This document shows positions 1-7,524 of a stretch of DNA of 64,000 nucleotides, piece by piece. How positions within the stretch are numbered: position 1 is the first letter of the stretch; every line of letters begins with the position of its first letter. Made by a program: the position numbers and the translations under genes. Location: positions 1-64,000 of the forward strand of contig CAWAWN010000001.1 in assembly GCA_963785815.1 (NCBI GenBank). The letters are read 5' to 3'. Under the pieces are notes generated by a model. It searched no databases, was not told where the DNA came from, and saw nothing but the letters and a program-made list of their open reading frames with translations. This stretch comes from UBA4742 sp963785815 (GTDB lineage: Bacteria > Actinomycetota > Acidimicrobiia > Acidimicrobiales > Acidimicrobilacustridaceae).

Positions 1-252
1 GACCGGGTCCGGGCCCGCGGGCGCAAGGTGGCCCAGATCCACCTGGTGAACCTCAACCCGTTCCCCCCGAACCTGGGGGAGGTGCTGGCCCGCTATCCCA
101 AGGTGCTGGTGCCCGAGATGAACCTGGGCCAGCTCAGCCGCCTGCTGCGCGCCGAGTACCTGGTGGACGCCCGCTCGGTCAGCAAGGTCAAGGGTGTGCC
201 CTTCACCGCCGGCGAGCTCGAGATCGAGATCCTGGAGGCCCTCGATGACTGA
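1..252 (+). CDS. korA: 2-oxoacid:ferredoxin oxidoreductase alpha subunit, C-terminal fragment
   Basis: Only the last ~83 codons are in the window; the frame is open from base 1, so the gene begins upstream. The tail, with 'HLVNLNPFPPNLGE' followed by 'VPEMNLGQLSRLLR', matches the C-terminal domain of KorA, which decarboxylates 2-oxoglutarate (or a related 2-oxoacid) together with KorB, passing electrons to ferredoxin. Its TGA at 250-252 overlaps the korB ATG by 8 bp, so the subunits are translationally coupled. Substrate choice (2-oxoglutarate rather than pyruvate) is inferred from overall resemblance to actinobacterial KorAB. Confidence 0.85.
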   Translation, partial: DRVRARGRKVAQIHLVNLNPFPPNLGEVLARYPKVLVPEMNLGQLSRLLRAEYLVDARSVSKVKGVPFTAGELEIEILEALDD

Positions 253-1258
253 CCTCATCCCCGTCACCACCAAGAAGGACTGGTCGAGCGACCAGGAGGT
301 CCGCTGGTGCCCGGGGTGCGGGGACTACTCCATCCTCACCGCCGTGCAGATGCTCATGCCCGAGCTGGGCGTGCGCCGCGAGAACACGGTGTTCGTGTCG
401 GGCATCGGGTGCGCGGCCCGCTTCCCGTACTACATGAGCACCTACGGGATGCACAGCATCCACGGCCGGGCGCCCGCGGTGGCGACCGGCGTGGCCATCG
501 CCCGACCCGATCTCGACGTGTGGGTGGTGGGCGGCGACGGCGACATGCTGTCGATCGGGGGCAACCACCTGATCCACGCCCTCCGCCGCAACGTGAACCT
601 CACCATCCTGATGTTCAACAACCAGATCTACGGCCTGACCAAGGGTCAGTACTCGCCCACCAGCGAGATCGGCAAGGTCACCAAGTCGACCCCGTTCGGG
701 TCGATCGACCAGCCCTTCAACCCCATCAGCGTGGCCATCGGGGCCGAGGCCAGCTTCGTGGCCCGCACCCACGACATGGACCGCCAGCACATGATGGCCA
801 CCTTCAAGCGGGCGCACGACCACCCGGGTGCGGCCTTCGTGGAGATCTACCAGAACTGCAACGTCTTCAACGACGGGGCGTTCGAGGACATCACCGCCCG
901 GGACAACCGGGCCGAGATGCTCATCCCCCTCGAGCACGGCGAGCCCATCCGCTTCGGCGCCGACCTGCAGCACGGCGTCGTCATGGGATCCGACGGCAAG
1001 CTCCGGGTGGTCGACGTGGCCGATGTGGGTGCCGACGCGCTGTTGATCCACGACGAGACGAACCAGGGCCTTGCCTTCCAGCTGTCCCGCCTGTCGAGCG
1101 GTCCGCATGAGCCCACCCCCATCGGCGTGTTCCGGGCCATCGAGCGCCCCGACTACGGCACCGAGGTCAGCCGCCAGCTGGCCGCGGCCCAGGAGGCCAA
1201 CGGTCCCGGCGACCTGCGCGACCTGCTCCACTCCGGCGCCACCTGGACGGTCAACTGA
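245..1258 (+). CDS. korB: 2-oxoglutarate:ferredoxin oxidoreductase beta subunit
   Basis: This 337-aa protein binds thiamine diphosphate and carries the catalytic site of the KorAB complex (2-oxoglutarate + CoA to succinyl-CoA, reducing ferredoxin). An N-terminal 'WCPGCGD' motif (residues 21-27) and the TPP/Mg motif 'GDGDMLSIGGNH' (97-108) followed by the N125/N126 pair are visible. The ATG at 245 was chosen because the family starts just before 'WCPGCGD' and it overlaps the korA stop; an upstream in-frame ATG at 194 lies inside korA. The gene ends facing a convergent DUF1015 gene. Confidence 0.95.
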   Translation: MTDLIPVTTKKDWSSDQEVRWCPGCGDYSILTAVQMLMPELGVRRENTVFVSGIGCAARFPYYMSTYGMHSIHGRAPAVATGVAIARPDLDVWVVGGDGDMLSIGGNHLIHALRRNVNLTILMFNNQIYGLTKGQYSPTSEIGKVTKSTPFGSIDQPFNPISVAIGAEASFVARTHDMDRQHMMATFKRAHDHPGAAFVEIYQNCNVFNDGAFEDITARDNRAEMLIPLEHGEPIRFGADLQHGVVMGSDGKLRVVDVADVGADALLIHDETNQGLAFQLSRLSSGPHEPTPIGVFRAIERPDYGTEVSRQLAAAQEANGPGDLRDLLHSGATWTVN

Positions 1259-1265
1259 CCCACTC

Positions 1266-1319
1266 GGAAACTGGGCGTGAAATTCGCGCGGTATCCGAGC
1301 GCAAAGATGCCCAGTTTCC
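1266..1319. repeat. 11-bp perfect inverted repeat between convergent genes
   Basis: Arms ggaaactgggc (1266-1276) and gcccagtttcc (1309-1319) are exact reverse complements separated by 32 bases. They fill nearly the whole gap between the korB stop (1258) and the stop of the minus-strand DUF1015 gene (1319-1321). A shared bidirectional terminator or a small repeat remnant are both possible; the loop is long and there is no T-run, so intrinsic termination is uncertain. Confidence 0.6.
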
Positions 1320-2566
1320 TACTCGTCCAGCAGCCTCAGCACCACGCCGGTGCGGGGCTTGGGGGCGAAGAAGGTGGTCTTGGGGGGCATGCGCTCCCCG
1401 CCGCGGGCGATCTCCACGATCTGCGAGACGGTGGCCGGGCGCAGCAGGAACCCGGCCTGGAACTCGCCGCTGCGCACCCGACGCCGCACGTGGTCGACCC
1501 CGTGCTGGAAGGTGAGCTCGTGGTCGGGCAGGGCCGCCAGCGCCGCGTCCAGCCGGCTGGTGTCGAGGTCCCGCACCCCGACGAAGCGCTCGGGTCGGGG
1601 TACCAGTGACCACACCCCGGCCGGCGTGACCAGGCCCAGCGCCCCCAGGTCGGCCAACCGGGCGGTGGGGTCGGGATCGGTGTGGGGCGGGTCGTCCACG
1701 TCGGGGTCGAGCTCGGCCACCTCGAAGAACGGGACCAGCGCCCCCGGCAGGTCGAACCCGTCGGGCAGTCCCCGCACCAGCCGGTGGATGGGGGCCACGT
1801 CGAGCTCGTCGTCGACCAGCTCGACCACGTAGGTGAGCACCGCGCCGGCGCCGGGAGCCCCGGCCCCGCCCAGGGCCTGCTGCTCGTCCCGGTAGGTCAG
1901 GCTGGTCTCGTAGCGATGGTGGCCGTCGGCGATGACCACCGGGTGGTCGCCGACGGCCGCCGAGATGGCCGCGGCCCGGGCGTCGTCCGGCACCACCCAC
2001 AGGGAGTGGACCACTCCGTCGTCGGTCCACTGCACCACCGGCTCCTCGTCCACCTCGAGCAGGGCCGACAGCCCCGGCGCCGGCGAGAGGCCCCAGACCG
2101 CCGACAGGTTGGCCCGGGTGGCCTGCATGAGCCGCAGCCGATCGGACTTGGCCTTGGGCGTGGTGTGCTCGTGGGGCAGGATGGCGCCCTCACCGGGTCG
2201 GGACAGCTCCAGGGCGCCCAGCACCCCGGTGGTGTGGTGGGGACCGCCGGGACCGTCGGTGGCCATCCGGTACACGTAGAACGACGGCGGATCGCGCCGC
2301 AGCACCCCGTCGGCCAGCCAGCGATCCAGCTGGCGTCGGGCCTGGCGGTAGGGCTCGTCGTCGTCACCCGGCTGGGCCGGGCCGTCCCCCTCGGCCGACC
2401 CCTCGGCCACGGGCAGGTCGATGCCGACCACGTTGGCCGGGTCCCGCCCGACCAGCTCCTGGCGCCCGGCGGCGTCGATCACGTCGTAGGGCGGGGCGGT
2501 GACGCGGGCCACGTCGACCCGGTCGGGGTCGTAGCGGACACCGCGGAACGGTTCGAAACGAGGCAC
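1319..2566 (-). CDS. DUF1015 family protein
   Basis: The 415-aa protein opens with 'MPRFEPFRGVRYDP' and 'VTAPPYDVI', the N-terminal signature of DUF1015. Later 'VIADGHHRYETSLTYRDE' and 'LPHEHTTPKAKSDRL' are the conserved His-rich core. The family is full-length at ~400 aa and has no signal peptide or membrane segment. Function is not established; it is sometimes found near serine biosynthesis genes, but nothing here supports that role. It is divergent from the HAD gene at 2641 and convergent with korB. Confidence 0.85.
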   Translation of the reverse strand: MPRFEPFRGVRYDPDRVDVARVTAPPYDVIDAAGRQELVGRDPANVVGIDLPVAEGSAEGDGPAQPGDDDEPYRQARRQLDRWLADGVLRRDPPSFYVYRMATDGPGGPHHTTGVLGALELSRPGEGAILPHEHTTPKAKSDRLRLMQATRANLSAVWGLSPAPGLSALLEVDEEPVVQWTDDGVVHSLWVVPDDARAAAISAAVGDHPVVIADGHHRYETSLTYRDEQQALGGAGAPGAGAVLTYVVELVDDELDVAPIHRLVRGLPDGFDLPGALVPFFEVAELDPDVDDPPHTDPDPTARLADLGALGLVTPAGVWSLVPRPERFVGVRDLDTSRLDAALAALPDHELTFQHGVDHVRRRVRSGEFQAGFLLRPATVSQIVEIARGGERMPPKTTFFAPKPRTGVVLRLLDE

Positions 2567-2640
2567 CCACCAGTCCTAGCAGACGGGCTGGGTCGCCCTG
2601 ATCGGGTCGGAGGCGGACCGCCGCGTGCCACCATGGCCCG

Positions 2641-3402
2641 ATGGCCTGGGTGCTCGATCTGGACGGTGTCGTGTGGCGGGGCGACCTGCCCATCGACGGG
2701 GCCGCCGAGGCCGTGGCCCGGCTGCGGGCCTCGGGCCAGCGCGTCCTGTTCGTCACCAACAACGCCCTGCCCACCCGGGACCAGGTGGCCGACAAGCTGG
2801 CGCGCCACGGCATCGCGGCCGGTGACGACCTCATCACCTCGCCCATGGCTGCGGCGTCGCTGTTGGAGCCGGGCCAGCGGGCCCTGGTGTGCGCCGGCCC
2901 GGGCGTGGCCGAGGCGCTGGCGGCGCGGGGGGTGGCGACGGCCGACGCCGGCCACGGCGATCCCGGAGCGGTCGACGCCGTGGTGGTCGGGTTGCACCTC
3001 GACTTCGACTACGGACGGCTGGACGTGGCGGCCCGGGCGGCGCGGAGCGGCGCCCGGCTCATCGCCACCAACGACGACACCACCTTTCCCGGCGAGCACG
3101 GGCTGGCACCCGGGGCGGGCTCGTTGCTGGCCGCCGTCGTCACCGCCAGCGGCGTCACACCGGTCGTCGCTGGCAAGCCCTACGCCCCGATGGTGGCCCT
3201 GGTGCAGGCCGAGGCGGGGCCGGACGGGGTGGCCGTCGGCGACCGGGCCGACACCGACGGCCGCTTCGCCCGGGCGCTGGGCTACCGCTTCGGGCTGGTG
3301 CTGACCGGGGTGACCACCGCCGCCGACCTGCCGGTGGATCCGGACCCGGATCTGGTGGCGGACGGACTTTTGACCCTGGTGGAGCGCCAGCTGCGCTCGT
3401 AG
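2641..3402 (+). CDS. HAD-superfamily hydrolase, subfamily IIA (NagD-like)
   Basis: A 253-aa haloacid dehalogenase phosphatase. Motif I 'DLDGVVWRG' (residues 6-14) supplies the nucleophile Asp and acid Asp, motif II is 'FVTNNA', and the C-terminal 'GDRADTDGRFARALGY' carries the Mg-binding acidic motif IV. The order with a C2 cap between motifs II and III is typical of NagD/p-nitrophenylphosphatase/UMP phosphatase relatives. Substrate cannot be told. ATG 2641 starts directly at the conserved N-terminus, about 75 bp from the divergent DUF1015 gene, so promoters for both must sit in that gap. Confidence 0.88.
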   Translation: MAWVLDLDGVVWRGDLPIDGAAEAVARLRASGQRVLFVTNNALPTRDQVADKLARHGIAAGDDLITSPMAAASLLEPGQRALVCAGPGVAEALAARGVATADAGHGDPGAVDAVVVGLHLDFDYGRLDVAARAARSGARLIATNDDTTFPGEHGLAPGAGSLLAAVVTASGVTPVVAGKPYAPMVALVQAEAGPDGVAVGDRADTDGRFARALGYRFGLVLTGVTTAADLPVDPDPDLVADGLLTLVERQLRS

Positions 3403-3412
3403 CGTGGTTCCC

Positions 3413-4021
3413 ATGGACGACGATGACATCCTTTCCCGATCACGAGATGCCGGTGGTGAGGCGTGGCAGCGGGCGCAGGACGCGCTCGAGCAGCTCGCCC
3501 GCCAGCTCTCACGAGCCTCCGAGCAGCTGAACCGCGACTCCGAGTCACAGGCTCGGCAGGCCCAGGACCTGATGACCGACCTGCTCGAACGCGGTCGCGT
3601 GGCCAGCGAGCGCCTGCTCGAACAGGTGGAGCAGGAGCTGCGCACGCAGCTCTCCACCCTGCGCACCGACCTCGACCGGGTCAACGACCGCATCTCTGAG
3701 CTGGGTGACCGCCTGGGCGAAGCCCAGCAGCGCGTGGCCCGGGATCGTCGGGCCACGGCTCGGCGGGTCACGCGGCGGTCGACCAAGAAGGCGGCGACCA
3801 AGAAGGCTGCGGCCAGGAAGGCTGCGGCCAGGAAGGCCACCGCCAAGAAGGCGCCGGCCAGGAAGGCGCCGGCCAGGAAGGCCACCGCCAAGAAGGCGCC
3901 GGCCAGGAAGGCGCCGGCCAGGAAGGCCGCCGCCAAGAAGGCGCCGGCCAGGAAGGCTGCGACCAGGAAGGCCGCCGCCAAGAAGGCGCCGGCCAGGAAG
4001 GCCACCGCCAAGAAGGCCTGA
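3413..4021 (+). CDS. Coiled-coil protein with histone H1-like lysine/alanine-rich tail
   Basis: This 202-aa protein has two parts. Residues ~1-115 are charged, Gln/Glu/Arg-rich and helical, probably coiled coil. Residues ~120-202 are a low-complexity tail of alternating AKKA, ARKA and PARKA units, as in histone H1-like or PhaF-type nucleoid proteins. The tail should bind DNA nonspecifically, and the coiled coil may oligomerise. I chose ATG 3413 over the GTG at 3404 because it gives an acidic N-terminus (MDDDD). The tail is encoded by near-identical short tandem repeats, so its length may vary between strains. Role inferred from composition only. Confidence 0.75.
   Translation: MDDDDILSRSRDAGGEAWQRAQDALEQLARQLSRASEQLNRDSESQARQAQDLMTDLLERGRVASERLLEQVEQELRTQLSTLRTDLDRVNDRISELGDRLGEAQQRVARDRRATARRVTRRSTKKAATKKAAARKAAARKATAKKAPARKAPARKATAKKAPARKAPARKAAAKKAPARKAATRKAAAKKAPARKATAKKA
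3781..4018 (+). repeat. Short tandem repeats encoding the AKKA/PARKA tail
   Basis: Units such as aaggcgccggccagg and aaggccaccgccaag recur in tandem in blocks of 15 bases or multiples of it, reusing the same codons. Codon identity, not only amino-acid identity, is conserved, which suggests expansion by slippage or unequal recombination. Confidence 0.8.
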
Positions 4022-4114
4022 GCTGAGGTGGCTCGAGCCGCGGTGGCCCGAGCCGATCCGGGCCGGGTCGCGTCCCAGGGACGCTCCGTCGGTCGAGGCG
4101 TCTAGGCTCCGAGC

Positions 4115-4960
4115 GTGGCTGCGCCGCGCCGACGGCTCGACGACGAGTTGGTCCGGCGGGCCCTCGCCCCGTCCCGCACCCAGGCCCAGGCCGACATCGC
4201 CGCGGGTCGGGTCCGGGTGTCCGGGGCCTTGGCCGACAAGCCGGCCCGACTGGTCCGCCCCGGCGACCCCATCGTGGTGGAGGGGCCGGGCCCCCGCTTC
4301 GTGAGCCGGGCCGGGGCCAAGCTCGAGAGCGCCCTGGAGCGCTTCGACGTGGTCGTGGCCGGTCGGCGGGCCGTGGACGCCGGCGCCTCCACGGGTGGGT
4401 TCACCGACTGCCTGCTCCAGCACGGCGTGGCCCACGTCATGGCCGTCGACGTCGGCCACGGCCAGCTCCACGAGCGGGTGGCCGGCGATCCGCGGGTGAC
4501 GGTCCTGGACCGCACCAACGTGCGCACCTTGGCTCCCGACCAGGTGGGCGCGCCCGTCGACCTGGTGGTGGCCGACCTCTCGTTCATCTCCCTGCACCTG
4601 GTGCTCGACGCGCTGCTGGCCGTGCTGGCACCGGACGGCGATCTGGTCGTGCTGGTCAAGCCGCAGTTCGAGGCGGGCCGCCGTGTCGTGTCCAAGGGTC
4701 GTGGGATCGTGTCGGATCCGGCCGTGTGGCGGCGGGTCCTGGACGAGGTGTCGTCCGCGCTCGAGGACCGAGGAGCCGCCATCATGGGGTTGATGCCCTC
4801 GCCCATCACCGGCACCGACGGCAACGTCGAGTTCGTCGTCCACGCCCGCCCGGCGCCCTCCGTCGACGGTGGCCGGTCCGGTGGCCTGACCGGGTCGACC
4901 CTGGCGCAGGCCGTCGACCAGGCGCTGGCCGAGGTGGCCCCGCACGCGGCGGGGGACTGA
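4115..4960 (+). CDS. tlyA: TlyA family rRNA (cytidine-2'-O)-methyltransferase
   Basis: A 281-aa protein with an N-terminal S4 RNA-binding domain (residues ~5-65, 'RRLDDELVRRALAPSRTQA') followed by an FtsJ-type SAM methyltransferase domain. The SAM motif I is 'DAGASTGGFTD', and 'DLSFISL' and 'LVKPQFEAGR' are also conserved. In mycobacteria TlyA methylates 16S and 23S rRNA, and its loss gives capreomycin resistance. GTG 4115 is used; the length fits the family (~270). It is followed 1 bp later by nadK and then recN, the classic actinobacterial order. Confidence 0.93.
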   Translation: MAAPRRRLDDELVRRALAPSRTQAQADIAAGRVRVSGALADKPARLVRPGDPIVVEGPGPRFVSRAGAKLESALERFDVVVAGRRAVDAGASTGGFTDCLLQHGVAHVMAVDVGHGQLHERVAGDPRVTVLDRTNVRTLAPDQVGAPVDLVVADLSFISLHLVLDALLAVLAPDGDLVVLVKPQFEAGRRVVSKGRGIVSDPAVWRRVLDEVSSALEDRGAAIMGLMPSPITGTDGNVEFVVHARPAPSVDGGRSGGLTGSTLAQAVDQALAEVAPHAAGD

Positions 4961-4961
4961 C

Positions 4962-5819
4962 GTGGCCGTCGTCGGGCTGGTGGTGCACCACGATCGGGCC
5001 GAGGCCGTGCGCGAGGCCCGCGACGTGGCCGTCTGGCTGCGCGAGCGAGGGGAGCAGGTCCGCCTGACCGACGCCGACGCCGCCCTGGCCGAGCTGGGCG
5101 TCCACGCGGTGGACGAGGACCACTTCGGCTCGGGCCTCGACGTGGCCGTGAGCCTGGGCGGCGATGGCAGCATCCTGCGGGCCGTGTCGCTGGTGTCGGC
5201 GCACGGCGTGCCCGTGCTGGGCGTCAACCTGGGCCAGCTGGGCTACCTCACCGAGATCGAGCCGGCCGGCCTGCAGGCGGCGTTGGAGCGGGTGCTGGCC
5301 GGCGAGCACCTCATCGAGGAGCGCATGTTGCTGGCCGTGACCGTCGAGCGCGCCGGGCGCCCGGTCGGACCCCCGGCGCTGGCGCTCAACGACGCCGTCA
5401 TCGGTCGGACCCCCAGCGGTCACACCGTGCGGGTCGAGGTCAGCATCGACGACGAGCCGTTCACGCCCTACGCGGCCGACGGGCTGATCGTGGCCACGCC
5501 CACCGGATCGACCGCCTACAACCTGTCCGCCCGGGGCCCGATCGTGGCGCCCACCCACCTGGCCATGGTGCTCACCCCGGTCTCACCCCACATGCTCTTC
5601 GACCGCTCGCTCGTGCTCGAGCCCGACACCAGGCTGCGCCTGGCCGTGGCCGGGTCGCGGCCGGCCACGCTGTCCGTCGACGGTCGCGACGTCGAAGACC
5701 TGGCCGTGGGCGACGCCATCGTGTGCACTGCGTCACCCCACCGGGCCCGACTGGTGACCTTCGGGCCGCGCAACTTCCACCAGATCCTCAAGGCCAAGTT
5801 CCGCCTGAGCGACCGGTGA
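4962..5819 (+). CDS. nadK: NAD kinase
   Basis: A 285-aa cytosolic kinase converting NAD to NADP with ATP or polyphosphate. The 'SLGGDGS' motif at residues 64-70 contains the catalytic Asp68. 'PTGSTAYNLSA' and the C-terminal 'VDGRDVEDLAVGD' region are conserved. GTG start at 4962, one base after the tlyA stop. The tlyA-nadK-recN neighbourhood is standard in actinobacteria and indicates co-transcription. Confidence 0.95.
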   Translation: MAVVGLVVHHDRAEAVREARDVAVWLRERGEQVRLTDADAALAELGVHAVDEDHFGSGLDVAVSLGGDGSILRAVSLVSAHGVPVLGVNLGQLGYLTEIEPAGLQAALERVLAGEHLIEERMLLAVTVERAGRPVGPPALALNDAVIGRTPSGHTVRVEVSIDDEPFTPYAADGLIVATPTGSTAYNLSARGPIVAPTHLAMVLTPVSPHMLFDRSLVLEPDTRLRLAVAGSRPATLSVDGRDVEDLAVGDAIVCTASPHRARLVTFGPRNFHQILKAKFRLSDR

Positions 5820-5826
5820 GCGCGCC

Positions 5827-7401
5827 GTGCTGAGCGAGCTGGCCGTCACCGACCTGGGCGTCATCCGCCAGCTGTCGCTGGTGCTGCCCGATGCCATGGT
5901 GGCGGTGACCGGCGAGACCGGGGCCGGCAAGACCCTGGTGGTCGAGGCCATCGACCTGCTCATGGGGGGCCGGGCCGATCCGTCCATGGTGCGCCACGGG
6001 GCCGACGAGGCCGTGGTCGAGGGTCGGTTCGTGGTGGCCGGCGACGAGGTGGTGGTGCGCCGGGTGGTCCCCGCTTCCGGTCGGTCGCGGGCCTACGTCG
6101 ACGGCGCCCTGGCCACCGCCGCCGCGCTGGTCGAGCTGGGGACCACGCTCGTCGACCTGCACGGCCAGCACGACCACCAGTCGCTGCTGTCGCCCGCGGT
6201 GCAGCGCGACGCCCTCGACCGGTTCGGCGGGGTGGACCTCGGGACGCTGACCCAGGCCCGCCAGCAGGTGGCCGACCTCGAGCGCCAGCTGGCCGAGTTG
6301 GGCGGCGACGAGCGCGCCCGGGCCCGGGAGGTGGACCTCCTGCGCTTCCAGGTCGACGAGCTGGCCGCGGCCGGTTTGGACGACCCCGATGAGGACGAGC
6401 GCCTGGCTGCCGAGGAAGACACGCTGGCCGACGCCCTGGCCCACCAGGAGGCCGCGCTCGCCGCGCTCGCCGCCCTGGACGCCGACGAGGGGGCGGTGGC
6501 CGGCCTGGCCCAGGCCCTGGCCGCCCTCGACGGGCGCAGCCCGTTCGCCGAGGGGGTGGCCCGCCTGCGCGGCCTGGAGGCCGACCTGGTCGACGTGGCG
6601 GGCTGGGTCCGGTCCCGGGGCGAGTCGATCGACGACGACCCGGCCCGACTCGAAGCCGTGCAGCAGCGGCGCCGGCTGCTGCATGAGCTGACCCGCAAGT
6701 ATGGCGACACCCTGGCCGAGGTCATCGAGTTCCACGCCGAGGCCGCGGCCCGGCTGGCCGCCCTCGAGGACCGCGACCGCCTGGCCGCCGAGCTGGACCA
6801 ACGGTGCGCCCAGGCCCGGGAGGCGCGCCGCGAGGCCGAGCGGGCCGTGGCCGCGGCCCGCCGGGGAGCTGCGCCCCGCCTGGCCGAGGCCACCCGGGCC
6901 CACCTGGTCGAGCTGGCCATGCCCCAGGCCCGCGTCCAGGTCGACGTGGCGGGCGAGGCCGGCCAGGACGTCAGCTACCTGCTCGCCGCCAACCCGGGCA
7001 GCCCCCTGCGGCCCCTGGTCAAGGTGGCGTCGGGCGGCGAGCTGGCCCGCACCATGCTGGCCTTGCGCCTGGTGCTGACCGCGGCGCCGCCCACGCTGGT
7101 CTTCGACGAGGTGGACGCCGGGGTGGGTGGGGCCGCGGCCATCGCCGTGGGTCGTGCCCTGGCCTCGCTGGCCCACGATCACCAGGTGCTGGTGGTGACC
7201 CACCTGCCCCAGGTGGCGGCGTGGGCGGGGCTCCAGGTGGCCATCTCCAAGCGGGAGGTGGACGGCACCACGGTCACCGAGGCGCAGGGGCTGGAAGGCG
7301 AGGCCCGCCAGGTCGAGTTGGCCCGGATGCTCTCGGGCTCGCCCGACAGCGCCACCGCCCGCCGCCACGCCGCCGAGCTGCTGGCTGCCTCTCAGCTCTG
7401 A
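5827..7401 (+). CDS. recN: DNA repair protein RecN
   Basis: A 524-aa SMC-like ATPase acting in double-strand break repair. Walker A 'GETGAGKT' is at residues 29-36, a long charged coiled-coil section spans ~150-370, and the ABC signature 'SGGELAR' and Walker B 'TLVFDEVDAGVGG' lie near residues 400-440. GTG 5827 gives the expected 'MLSELAVTDLGVI' N-terminus. It lies 7 bp after nadK. Slightly shorter than E. coli RecN (553), with the shortening in the coiled coil. Confidence 0.95.
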   Translation: MLSELAVTDLGVIRQLSLVLPDAMVAVTGETGAGKTLVVEAIDLLMGGRADPSMVRHGADEAVVEGRFVVAGDEVVVRRVVPASGRSRAYVDGALATAAALVELGTTLVDLHGQHDHQSLLSPAVQRDALDRFGGVDLGTLTQARQQVADLERQLAELGGDERARAREVDLLRFQVDELAAAGLDDPDEDERLAAEEDTLADALAHQEAALAALAALDADEGAVAGLAQALAALDGRSPFAEGVARLRGLEADLVDVAGWVRSRGESIDDDPARLEAVQQRRRLLHELTRKYGDTLAEVIEFHAEAAARLAALEDRDRLAAELDQRCAQAREARREAERAVAAARRGAAPRLAEATRAHLVELAMPQARVQVDVAGEAGQDVSYLLAANPGSPLRPLVKVASGGELARTMLALRLVLTAAPPTLVFDEVDAGVGGAAAIAVGRALASLAHDHQVLVVTHLPQVAAWAGLQVAISKREVDGTTVTEAQGLEGEARQVELARMLSGSPDSATARRHAAELLAASQL

Positions 7402-7507
7402 GGCCGCTCCGCATCGTCTGAGCCCTCCCACCAGCTCGTTTCCCCCATGCATCGGATGCGTTCGGACCCGCGATACGGTGAGGTTCCGTCGATGAAGCCG
7501 ACGGTCC

Positions 7508-7524
7508 AGGAGGATCTCGTAGTG
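7508..7524 (+). promoter_or_regulatory. Strong Shine-Dalgarno fixing the pyrG start
   Basis: A perfect AGGAGG at 7508-7513 lies 8 bases before GTG 7522. This decides for GTG 7522 over the upstream in-frame ATGs at 7447 and 7492. The protein then begins MTKHIFVTGGV, exactly as in other CTP synthases. Confidence 0.8.

Noticed and set aside
3781..4018. Possible CRISPR or satellite array
   Set aside because: Repeats are in-frame codon units without spacers, encoding a lysine-rich tail.
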